Shown here: one piece after another, positions 35,689 through 46,545 of the stretch
How the letters are laid out: each line of letters starts with the position of its first letter
Numbering within the stretch: the stretch's first letter is position 1
Origin: Halicephalobus mephisto
Lineage: Eukaryota; Nematoda; Chromadorea; Rhabditida; Panagrolaimidae
Length of the DNA: 64,000 nucleotides
Assembly (NCBI GenBank): GCA_009193035.1
Contig: SWDT01000081.1
Span: forward strand, 248,001-312,000
Direction: 5' to 3'
Program-made: the position numbers and the translations under genes
The notes under the pieces: generated by a model
What the model was told of the DNA's origin: nothing
Seen by the model: only the letters and a program-made list of their open reading frames with translations
Databases searched by the model: none

Positions 35689-37424
35689 GTCTTTCCTGAA
35701 ACCCTATCCTGCCCCTGAACTGCCCGAGTGTGACAAACAAAATTATTTTGAACTATTTTTAGTCGAGATCCTTAATGATCAGTGAACAAAAGTAGAATAC
35801 GATAATTCACATCATTATTTGTAAAAGGAATAAATAACTTTACGAAGAGCAATTAGTTTGAGGGAAGTCCCCGGACCGGAAACCCATGACCGGTGTTCTG
35901 CAAGGTTATTGTCTGAGAGGACTGGGTCTTATTTCACAGTCCAGACGATGGAGAGAACACCCGTCTTCGAATTCCAGAATGTCAGCAGTTCTGTCACTAT
36001 GTACAAGGACCAAAAGCGAATCTCTAATGGAACCGTATCTTCTGTAAAAATGGTAATCGTTTAAATATAAAATTAAACTTTATTAAAAATCATGCTATCA
36101 AGTTCTCCAAGAATAATTTTCGCCTCGGAATCCTCTTGAAAGTGCTAGTAATTTAATAAAAACCATAGTTATTTAACTTTCGAAAATCGTTTTTATTAGA
36201 TTTTTAAAATTGAATTTTCGGAAATTATTTAATTTTTTACAATTTTTAATTTTCAAAGATCATTTTCCTTTATTTTTAAATCTTAATTCTCAGGAAATTA
36301 CTCTGTAACTTCTTTCATAAATAGCAAATATTTTTTTACTTTTTGTTTTCTTCTCTAGTTCATCATTCCTTTTATGACTTGGTTACTGTACTAGGAATTC
36401 TCCATTGCTCATCAATGAGAAAGAATTTCTGAGCCACTACCACTGGTGTCTATCTGTGATTAATCTAATCCGTTTTTTCGCAGTCATTTCCGCAGATTTT
36501 GCAAATCATACTATTATAGAAATTAGACATGGCACTATTAGGACATTTTATTAAGAAGATTGCTTCACAACTTCGCAAAAAATTTCATAACTCGGGATTT
36601 TTGATGATTTCAAGTTCTTCTGGAATTTGGAATTTTTCAAGAATTTTAAAGAAATTTTGGGGGTTTTTAGGATCTTCTACTAGATTCTAGAAAGTTCTGC
36701 AAATTTCCAGAGGATTTTAGCTTGGAAAATATAAAAATTAAAAATTACTGTTATCACGAAACTGTGCCAACAAAAATTTTCAGAACCTTCCAGTGAATTC
36801 TAGAATCTCCAATTTCAGAAACTTCAAAAAATTCTTACATTTTTAAAAATTTTCCGTTAAATTCTAAAAAATGTTCAAATCTTCCACGAAATTTGACTGA
36901 AAAATTGAAAAACTAAAGTGAGCTTTTCAAATTTCTTCCGTGAAGATAACTCATATTTGACTAAAACAAGATTATTCAAATTGCGATCAAAAAACATTTC
37001 CGCAAAAATACAAATGTACCTGTTTGTAACTGGTAGTGAATCTTTTCACCTTTTCGAGATTCCTAAAAATATCCCCGTGCGAGTCCTATTGACCATTCAA
37101 AATACGGAACAATCGAGATTTCCATTTCCACTTGTCCACTTGAAAAATCAAATTTTCACTTTTTAAATTAAAAATGGTATTTATTAATTTTGTCATTTGA
37201 TTTTTGGTGAGAATAATGAGTTGTAACAAGTGATAAATAAAATCTGCAAAACTTGTTTGCAAAAGTTTGTTGCACTTGGAGGAAGCTTGTTCTCGATTTT
37301 TGAAGATCTGGCTGAAAATTCCCCGAGTGGGACACGCCCCGGGTCGGGTTAGCTGTCGATCTGATCAGGTTTAAAAGAGCAGATTCTAAGGTTACCAAGT
37401 CAGTTCTGTAATTACTGTTCTAAA
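35689..37424 (+). other. Intergenic region, upstream of the aquaporin gene
   Basis: It contains the Twinkle poly(A) signal (35829-35834), a candidate alternative aquaporin first exon (35948-36052, separate entry), and an imperfect TTCTAGAA-rich stretch at about 36590-36900 resembling 27240-27490. Otherwise nothing is recognised. Confidence 0.45.
35948..36052 (+). CDS. Candidate alternative first exon of the aquaporin gene
   Basis: ATG at 35948 follows a tttcacag acceptor-like site by eight bases. It opens 35 codons (MERTPVFEFQNVSSSVTMYK and more) ending AAA ATG before gtaatc. The phase is 0, the same as the phase at which aquaporin exon 2 starts (38774). The segment is less AT-rich than its surroundings and reads like a cytoplasmic N-terminal tail. 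It could instead be a fragment of an unrelated short gene. Confidence 0.4.
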
Positions 37425-40400
37425 ATGCCTGAAAAAACCAAAGTTTCTCCGTTTCTTGAAGGCCACAGTTCCTTCCGGCCCACCTTGACCAAGAAGGTTT
37501 CTTCGACGGAATCCTCCATGGAGATGAATGACTTGGTATGGCTTTTATCTAAATAAAAATAATATTTTATAAAGTAGCGAAAATCAGTATGCAGGTGACT
37601 AATCTCTTGATATGATAAAAATCAAAAAAGATTATGCAAATTCGAGGCGTTGACGTGTTTACGAAACCAGTTGGCAAAATAACGCTGAGTTTAATGTTTT
37701 GCACATAGACCGTTTAGTCGTGTTAGTGTTATTTTAATTTACGATATAACGGATAGGGAGTAGAACAGGATGTAAGTTGATCTAGGAGGAGATTGATGAT
37801 AATTTTAGAAATAAAATTCCTCAAAAAATTTGGAATTTTATATTTAAATAATAATTTCACACATACTAAAATACTACAGTAGGTACTAATTATCTTTTAT
37901 GACTTACTGGTAGTAAAAAACATAATCATTATTTAAAATCTCTAAAAATCCTTTATTATTTAATTTAAAATGTTCAATCTCACTAATTCTCCTTCTGAAT
38001 CAACTTATTTTCGTCCTTTGATTATGAAATAATTACATAATCTCCCTTTATCTCTAAAACTCCCTATTGTCTGAAATCGAAAACATATTTTTCCGTTTTC
38101 TCTGTTCAAAAAACTTTTCCCTACTTTTCACTTCTTTGTTACTTTCCTAGTTTTACTTCCAAAATGTGAATTTTGAACTTTTTAAAGCATCAATTAAAAT
38201 GCTTTTGATTTTGCTTTGAACTTTTATTCGTTTTTTGCAACTCGAAAATGCTCTTCAAAAATTGCTGCCTTCATAGCGGCTCTTTTCCAGCTACAGTTAA
38301 ATCAACAAATCCTGTCATTCAAAGTGTAAATTTAAAAATTGTAATACCTACAGTAGTATTCTAGAGGATAAGAAATTAGAAGTACTTACAGTAATATCCT
38401 AAGAGAAAAAAGTTTTTGCAGTAATATTCTAAGAGATAAAGAATTATAAATTTTACAATAATCTTCTGCAAACAAAAACTAAGAATTTGTCCAGTAATCC
38501 TCTAGAAAATAAAGAATTAAATCTTTGTTGTAGTAATCTTCTAAAGGATAAAAAGTTAAATGTTTGTTGCAGTAATTTCCTAAGGGATAAAAAATTAAAC
38601 CTTTGTTACCATAATGTTTAAGACAACGGAAATTAGATGTTTATCACAGCAATCCTCTTGAAAATTAAAAATTGGATTTTCGTTAAAGTAATCTTTTAAT
38701 AGAAAATTATATTTTTATCGCAGTAATCTTCTGAGAAGAAAAACAAATATTTATTACGGTAATTTGTTTTCAGAAAGAAATTCCCAGAGACGAACCGCTC
38801 ACAGAAAAAATGCGGCAATGGCTTCACCGACACGTCATCGATAAGATGAGAATCCAGAATGAGATGGCGAGGCAGTTCCTGGCTGAATTCATAGGAACGG
38901 CTTTTCTCCTGGTGGGTGTCCTTGAGTCAACCTGTCTTTGCACTCGATTACTCTTTAGTCTAGATATTACCGTACAGTAAAACACTGGTGATAGCAGTCA
39001 GAAGTCCTTGAAACGGATCACATAACAACCACTCGAAAAGGTTTTTAAAGCATTTCAAAAAACACGTATTTGCAAGCTTGTTTGCGGAATTTTGCGCTGA
39101 TGCAAGGGGTCAATGATGAAAGACAAAATTCCTGTCTTGCAATAGAGAAACAAAGGGACTGATGGTTATTGAAACAAAAATTTGACAGTTGCAATCTGCG
39201 CTTTCTTGTTGCACATTGCGAGTAATATAGAGTATATTCGGGATTTTATTTACCATCACGTCGTTGCGGATATAAATTTAGAATTTGAGTAAATTTAAGA
39301 TCTGTGAAGTGCGCATCCACTTTGCACTTTGCAGACAATATTTGTTAAATTTATCATTTGCAGCTCATCGGCACAGCAGCTAATGTCCAAGCCCAAACGG
39401 CAGTCTCAGGAAACTCCGTTTCTCAACAGCTGGCTTGGGGCTTCGGGTTCATGTTCGCCGTTTACCTCTCAGCTAACATCTCCGGGGCTCACTTGAACCC
39501 TGCCATCAGTCTCATGTTCTACATCCAGGGGGATATGGGTTTCCTCAGAATGCTCGTGTACTGGGTGGCTCAGTATCTAGGAGCTATCATCGGAAGTCTG
39601 TTCTCCTTCCTTGGGCACTTTGGTAAGGTTTACAGTAACAGACTGAAAAACATCTGGTCATTGGGCTCTGACTCCAATGTGTACCTTTGACTCGCTCGAG
39701 TTTGAGACAATAACAGTCGGAAACGTTATTTTTCCGTAAAATTTTAAGACGAAGATACTCAAAATTACTAAATATAAAAAAATCGAAAAAAGAATTCAAA
39801 AGTAATTAAAAATTATTAAAATGAATTATACAATTTTTGCATTAAGATCGAAATTTAACAATTTTTATTATCTTTATTGAGAATAGTAATATTGATGTTT
39901 TTTCAGATGACATCCAGAACTTTGGTCACGGTAATTATGAGGTCTTTGGTGCGAACAAGACTGCAGGTCTCTTCGCTCCCTACCCCACCCCTCACATCAC
40001 CCACACTGGCGCTTTCTTCGACCAGGTGTTTGGCACGGCCATCCTCTCAGCAATGATCATCTTGATCACCGACAAAAGAAACTCCATTCCGCCCACACAG
40101 ATCCCGATGTTGGCTGGTGTCACTATGAGCATGATTGCCATGACTTTTGGTAAGTTTCCTAGTTAATAAATGAAAATAAAATTCTGAATTTAGGCGACAA
40201 TGGTTTCTCGATCAACCCGGCTCGTGATGTTGGTCCTAGAATCTGGCAGGTCATCATCTACGGGGGCGAGGTCTTCAGCGCGTACGATTGGTACTTTTGG
40301 ATTCCTGTGGTCGGACCCCACGTAGGGGCTCCCATCGGGGCCTGGATCTACAAGCTGTTCATCGGCCTTCACGGGGAACAGAGCTCTCTCGACCTCGCTG

Positions 40401-40516
40401 GAGACAAACGTGGTTACAAGGTGATGGTTACGGATCAGAATCTGCTTCAGCAGCTGGAGCAAGTGCATCCTCAGCTGAATTCGCCATCGAGAAGAATGGC
40501 GAATTCTGGTGCTTGA
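37425..40516 (+). CDS. Aquaglyceroporin (MIP family)
   Basis: Predicted exons are 37425-37535, 38774-38911, 39364-39622, 39907-40149 and 40194-40516, in phase, giving 357 residues. Six transmembrane helices follow a roughly 70-residue cytoplasmic N-terminus. TM1 is FLAEFIGTAFLLLIGTAA. The first pore motif is SGAHLNPAISL and the second is GFSINPARDVGPR. Asp after the second NPA (NPARD) is the glycerol-channel signature, so water plus glycerol or similar small solutes are the expected substrates across the plasma membrane. The C-terminal tail is polar (LLQQLEQVHPQLNSPSRRM). AATAAA at 40587-40592 fits this 3' end. A donor inside exon 5 (AAG|gtgatg at 40420) and a downstream exon at 40770 allow another tail. 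Intron 1 contains a minisatellite. Confidence 0.95.
38350..38775 (+). repeat. Degenerate minisatellite of about 38 bp, some 12 units
   Basis: Units begin with CAGTAATCTTCT or close variants at about 38351, 38389, 38419, 38456, 38492, 38531, 38570, 38610, 38647, 38686, 38721 and 38757 (spacing 30-40, mostly 36-40). Each continues with AAGAGATAAAGAATTAAAT-like sequence. The last unit runs into the splice acceptor of aquaporin exon 2. Confidence 0.88.
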
Positions 40517-40769
40517 TCTTTTGTTTTTTCGCATTTTTGTTGTGTACGTGTACTGTAGCTTTGAGTGCCTGTGATTCGTCCGCCACAATAAACTGTAAAA
40601 ATTTGTGTTTGCTTCTGTTTCTAAAAATTAATTTTTAGTTTAAACGCCGATTTTAATTTCCACAAATATTCAATTATCATATTTATTTTTGTGAGTTTTC
40701 AATCTGCTTATTTTTGTGAAAGTAGTTTTCGGAATCAAAAAAGTAATTTCTAATCCTTAACTTCTGCAG

Positions 40770-40859
40770 GATGACCCCGACTTTGACTACCCTGCGAACC
40801 CTTCAAGTGGCCTGGAGAACCTGGTCGCGTTCCGAAAGTTGAACTCAACTCTACGATAA
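40770..40859 (+). CDS. Candidate alternative last exon of the aquaporin gene
   Basis: After acceptor cttctgcag, 29 codons and a stop read DDPDFDYPANPSSGLENLVA and onward to STLR. The frame is phase 0, which fits exactly the internal donor AAG|gtgatg at 40420 in exon 5. The resulting protein would be 355 residues, replacing the Gln-rich tail. Coding composition and phase match make this better than chance; transcripts are needed to prove it. Confidence 0.55.
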   Translation, partial: DDPDFDYPANPSSGLENLVAFRKLNSTLR

Positions 40860-41353
40860 CTTGCCTTGTTTCCATTCCCGCTCAACTGATTTTCTGGTAA
40901 AATGGCTTCACTTTTTAATTACTTGTTTGTGACAATTGTGTGGCAACTCGAAAGCGGAGGAGGGAAAGTCCTCGAAACTGATCGAGTACACTGTTTTCCG
41001 AGATGAAAAACCAAACAAATACTTGATTTTAAGAGATAGACTTCACGTGGCACTTTTGAACTCCAGTGGCAGTTCCCTTCACAAATTTGAGTTTTTTATT
41101 CAAGTTAATTCATGTGGGATTACTGTCATTGTTGTTGGGCATGACATTTAGTGTTGTTTATGAATTATTTATTGAGATCAGAAATACCAGTTTTGAAACT
41201 TTGAAAATACAGAAAAGGTTTTGAATGGAATTTATATTTTCGTTGTGGGACCAGACGGTGGGTTGGGAAGAGGAGCAAGTGAGTTCAGATCCCCTTCCGG
41301 TCGTTATCAGTTGGTGGATAACAGAACACCGTATTGGGGTTGTAGTTGTGTTT
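40860..41353. other. Convergent spacer between aquaporin and GPCR genes
   Basis: 3' ends of both genes face each other. TTTATT at 41168-41173 is a minus-strand AATAAA that may end the GPCR message. No gene is seen. Confidence 0.45.
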
Positions 41354-44073
41354 TCATCTTCTTTGAGAAGCAAGGATATTCAACATCGTTTGACGTTCAA
41401 GCTCAAGGGAATTCCGGATGGATTCTCCGGAGGGGTTTCTTACGGTCTTCACTCCGGCCCGGAAGTTGGTTGAAAGCAGGTGCTGCTGACTCATTTTTTT
41501 CTTTGGCTTCAGAAGAGGCTCTTGAAGTAATCCATTCTCAGAGGATAAAAGGAGAATTGTGGATTCGATGGGAACAAAGGATCTCTTGGGGGTCGGGGAG
41601 CGGTTCTCCGAGTAAACTCCGAATTTGTTTTTTGTGTAGTTTGTCGTGAAAGAACTCGGCTGGTTGAGGTATGAAGCCAGGTCGGAGTCTGCTATCTTAG
41701 ACCACTTGCAGAGCTTCTGGCCGAGAGCAGAATCAAAGAGCATTCGTCGACAGGATTTACGGAATCTTTTCCCCCAAAATAGAAAGATCCAGAAGTTCGT
41801 AGAGCAATTAAGAACAACGAGAAAGTTGGAGATGTCGACAAACAACGTGGCCATCGGAGAAGCCATAAATACACCCGTTCCGACAATCTAAAAGTGCAAA
41901 ATTAAATTTTTAATAAAAGAATTTGAAAAGTAGAAATAATATTAGATAGCGTCTGAAAAACTCCAATTTTCAGTTTTTCAGACACTATCCATAACATTTA
42001 TTGCAACTGCTGGGAAAACTAAAATCAGCTCCAATGAACCTTTGAATAGTGTCCAGGAAATCCCAATTTTCAAAATGTCGGGACACTATTCATAGTGTTT
42101 ATTGCAACTGCCAAAGACTAAAATCAGCTCCAATAAAACTCTGGATAATGTCCAAAATATCTCAATTTTCGAATTTTTCGTGTACTATGTATATCTTTCT
42201 TTTGGATTGTCAAAAGTCTTGAAAAACAACTCCAATGAAAGTTTAAATAATGTTCAAAACATTTCAATTTTCTGAACAACATCCATGACATTTATTGGAG
42301 TCATCAAAACAACTCCTAAAATAAAACTTACATGTTCCAAAACATCGATGATAGCAGGAAGAACATCAGAAACCAAGAATTTTGCAATGACCAGAATTAG
42401 CATCACATTGGCCCTGTGTTCCTTCTTAGAACAGCTGTTCTTTTTATTTCTTCCATCCAGTTCAGAAGTTGGAGCACATAGTGCCTTCCTCTTCACTACG
42501 GCTTGTCTTAACGCGATGGAAATTCTCAATGTCAATCCGAAGAGGAGTAAGCAGGGGACCAGAGTCACAAATAACATAGCTAGGATGATGTGATATACAG
42601 TCCAATACGTCTGGTCCTCGACGATGCTTGTTCTCGCGACGACCGGAGTACAGTAGTCCCCTTCACAGTCATATACTGTGGCTACTTCAAAGAATCTGGG
42701 GACACTGAAGAAGACAGCAAGGATAGAGACGGCAATCATCAGTCTCTTGACCCGCGACCTCTTCCCGATGGCTCTGTGCTTCAGCGGCTGACAGAGGGCC
42801 AGATATCTGTCTATCGTCAAAGTCATGATGATCCACACTGTCCCGGTGTGGGTAGTGTTGGCGAAGGCGTAGACAAAAGGATACAGTAACACGTAGTAGC
42901 CTGGAAATAGACAAGTACAATATATCATGGAAAATAAAGCTCCTACCTGAAGAAACAATATGGCCGAAAATCAGGGTCGGCAAACAGTAAAGTAAAAATG
43001 CATTGCATAGTAATGCGGTCTGCCACAAAGTTAATGTAACCTGGAAAAGTGATATATAAAAATTGCACTTTATTATATCAAAAATCTGTTTTTAGATTCA
43101 TGTATTAAGTTTAAACTTTCATATATTAGAATTCTTACCAAATAATACTGAATAACAGGAGAACCATTTCTGTACTTCAGAAACACGTAAATGCAGAGAA
43201 TATTCAAAATAACTCCAGTAACGACGCAGAAGAACGTCAAATATCCGTTGAGGAATTGACTGAACATTGGCTGAGCTCCTTCAATTTGATCGACAACGGA
43301 ATCTAGCAATTTCGAGATGCTAAAATAAAGAGAAATAATCATGTGAAATCCAATCTTAGACACTAATTTTCAATTCTTTTTTTAATTTTTGCGAGGGGGA
43401 ATTAATCGGCTTTCCGATGAGTAGTTAATGAATAAATGCTAACGATAATTGAAATATTAAAACAAAATAGGCAATTTGGATTCCCATAAGATTTATATTC
43501 AACAGTGGGTATCAAACATTAATCTGGGTGGTAATTCTTTGTCATACTAGGTATTTTTAGTGACGCAAATAAACAAGCAAAAACATACTGTCTGGGATTC
43601 CAGAAGATTCTGGAATTAAGGAGTTCAAAGAACAAGCAACGGAGAAAAAAATGAATGAATTAAAGAAGGATAAAAAGTGCTAAAATGTCAATGATATCTG
43701 CGTCACCAGGAATAGACGGTTTTTTGTAGCTTTTTGAATTTCTACGCCGTAAAAGAGATTAAAAAACGGAAATGCCCTGAAAGGTTAAAAAAACGATCTT
43801 ACGGTCACACGTTAAATACATTTTCACTCATTAAGATGTAAAAATAACAACACGCAAAGAGGAAATAAACTCTGATATTGGTTTTTAAACTCCATATTTG
43901 CCTAAGGATACTTTACACGAAATCCAAAGCGCTTAATTACATCTACGATGAGAATTTTAAAAGTGAAAGTTCTTTAAAAACATTAGATACCATCAAGAAA
44001 CCAACCTTTGTGAAACTACAGTAGGGTTTAGTGACGGACCGGTCCTAGGACCAGTCTGTAAAATGTCTGACAT
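41354..44073 (-). CDS. Rhodopsin-family peptide GPCR, FMRFamide-receptor-like
   Basis: Predicted minus-strand exons are 44073-44006, 43319-43139, 43040-42947, 42900-42332 and 41887-41354, in phase, giving 481 residues if ATG 44073 is used; the frame is open further upstream to 44235. TM1 lies in FFCVVTGVILNILCIYVFLK, TM2 in the third exon, and TM3 ends in the G-protein-contact motif TIDRYLALCQPLKHRAIG. A disulphide-bearing loop follows (YDCEGDYCTPV), TM5-TM6 flank a basic third loop, and TM7 is NFLVVLNCSTNFWIFLFWGK with NxxxF in place of NPxxY. The DRYLALCQPLKHR block and loop spacing resemble invertebrate FMRFamide/myosuppressin receptors. The ligand is unknown. The long C-terminal tail (about 130 residues) is Ser-rich. 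The last intron is filled with the dispersed repeat. Confidence 0.87.
41935..42316. repeat. Dispersed alternating-palindrome repeat, about four units, in the last GPCR intron
   Basis: The clearest array in the window. Modules repeat about every 105 bp: gatagcgtctgaaaa/ttttcagacactatcc, cagctccaatgaac, aatagtgtccagg/gggacactattc, cagctccaataaaac, ggataatgtcc and so on to tattggagtca. It fills almost all of intron 41888-42331. Confidence 0.9.
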
Positions 44074-46269
44074 GCCGTATCCTGAAAAACCAATCTCATT
44101 AGTGGAATTCAGAACCCCTAAATCGTCTCTCAAGTTTTGTTTGTCCACGAGGCGGATGACTACGTCCAAAGTTACAAGAAACTCTCTCCAAAGTGGCCCA
44201 ATGTCGGGATCTCTTGGTTCTTTAAATTTGGCCAATTAAACAAGAATCAACAAACAATAAAAATGCGATAAAATCGGAATTTATCTAATTACTTCGCCTA
44301 CGAGGAGAATTTTTAAAAAATAAATTCTCAACTAGCGTTTTCGAAAATTAAAAACTTTTGGCTTCTCGAATTACAAATTCAAGAGAACACTAGAGGGCAA
44401 GTTGATTACGTAGAATTCACTTGTATCTAATTAAGCTAAATTTCAAAAACCAAAATCAACATCCGGATTTGAAAATTTCAGGATAAAATTGCCTGGCACT
44501 ACTTTCGAGAAGCCTCGAGAACGTCAAGAATCCTCCAGATTCGAAAGGTTAAACTTACGACGAAACTAAATAAGGAAAGGATTAACGTGCAAAATCCCAG
44601 ACAGGAGGTATTGTAGCACTTCCACAGATTCCAGGACAGAAGACTACTTAATCCTATTAAATGAAGAAGGTGAGGACGAAATTCAATAAATTTACAAGGG
44701 ATTCATAGAACTTACAACGTTGGAAAAGATTAAGATACCAACGAAAATCTTGAAAAAATGAATTCCTAAGTAATCTCATGACTAATAAGAAAGATTATCA
44801 CGGTAAATTAGCAAAATATAGCACACGTAATCTGATTTTCGAAGAATTTAACAATTTTTGTATATTTTAGCAAATCTCAAAAACCCAAAGATGAAAAAGA
44901 CAAAATACAATAATTACCGAATTTACAAAATCACAACATGACGCAAATTGACGAGGATTATTTTTGCTGCTAAAACAAGAAATAAAGATCAGTATTCGGT
45001 AGTGAAGAAATCGGATTTCTACGATAGTCATTCTTGCTTTCGCTTGTCTCCAGAACGATAGAATTGCAGTTAAGCAGATAGCATTTAAGCGGCCTAACTA
45101 TTCTCAAGGTGTTTAATATTAAACTTATGGACCTCCATTCACAAACAGATGCCTATAGCCCTTGAATAAGAACGAGAGCATGACCACTCCTCAAGGCTAG
45201 ATGCGTCAGAAAAGATTATGAATACCGGCCTGTATGAAGCTCTATCATCAAATTTAATCATGATTAACAATAAGAAACTGGGATTAAGGAATGGTTTAAA
45301 TGAGTTTTTGCTTTGAAAACGGTGTATTTATAGAAAAATTGTTTTTTGTGGATGCTCATTCAAAATTCAGGGTATTTCTCGTCTGCTCGAATAGGAGGAA
45401 TTTCAAGTTGTTAAAAGCAATTATTCTTATTTTAAATAAGGAAGTTTTGAAACTTCTGAGATCCCTGGTGCATATCATTAAAATCGAGAGAATTGTAAAC
45501 ACTGGAGGAAATTTGAGAGCAATTTCAGGGTAAATTCCAAAGAGTAAATGAGATCAAGAAGGATATTTATATTCGTCATGTCCAGGACTACCATCGTAAT
45601 TCAAACTAATAATTTTCCCAAAACTAAACTCTGAAAACTAACCTACAGATGTTCGAAATCACACATGATTTCCGTTCATAACAAAGTAAAAGTTCTTCCA
45701 ATTTTATCGTCCAAAGTCCTAAGTGAAAACTAGACACATGAATTCGAAGAAGCCTTGCTGAACTTTATTCTTTGAAATTATTATTACCGTTTTCCGTTAA
45801 GATAATTAATTTCCAAATTATGCTCTATCAAGAGTAATTGCAGTGTCTACAATATTGCCCCAAAAATGTCAACACTATTGGACTCGAACAAGAATAAACA
45901 TCTTCCAATTAGGTTTCGCCATAAACAAGAAATTAATAGATGGAGCTACTAGGAATTGATAAATAATCGTTATTAATTATGCTGATACGCAAATAAAACT
46001 CGAGAGAACACGATGGCACGATCTCTGGAAGTTCAAAGAGCTAGAGTTGGATTAATTTCTGAGAAGATTAAAAGCAAATTTTCCAAGCATTTGGGAGAAT
46101 TCAAAATAAGGACCTACGTTTGGTCTTAAAAATGACAAATATTTTTAGTTATTTATTACATCAAAGTAAAAATAGATCCTGAAACAAAAACTGAAAGGCA
46201 TTTTATTTATGAAATCCCCTTGACAAGTCATCAAAAGTCAGAAAAAATAATTCATCAGTTTCAAAGGAC

Positions 46270-46545
46270 TCCAAGATGGTGTTCAAAAATCTAGAATCCC
46301 AAAATTTTATGCCATTATTCAGTATTTTTATTGGAGCTGGTCATACAAAAGCAAATTAACAGCTCCAGTAGGTTCCGAAATAGTGTTCGAAAAACCCACT
46401 TTCCCTATTTTCTGACATTGTTCAAAATTCCATTGAAGCTGTTTTTTGGAAAGCAATTTGACAACTGTAATGATCCCGAAGATAATGTTCAAGAAATTTC
46501 CACATTTATAATTTTAGACACCATTCAATTTTTTAATTGAATTTA
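46270..46545. repeat. Dispersed repeat, about two to three degenerate units
   Basis: tattggagctgg at about 46329, cagctccagtagg, aatagtgttcg, tctgacattgttc, cattgaagctgtttttt, gacaactgtaatg, taatgttcaag and tagacaccattc in the standard order. Confidence 0.7.

Noticed and set aside
39587..39799. Minus-strand frame over the aquaporin exon 3 end
   Set aside because: Shadow frame crossing a well-supported exon-intron boundary.
41221..41649. 142-codon plus-strand frame rich in Gly and Ser
   Set aside because: Antisense to the last GPCR exon, which has the transmembrane segment, in-phase splicing and homology.
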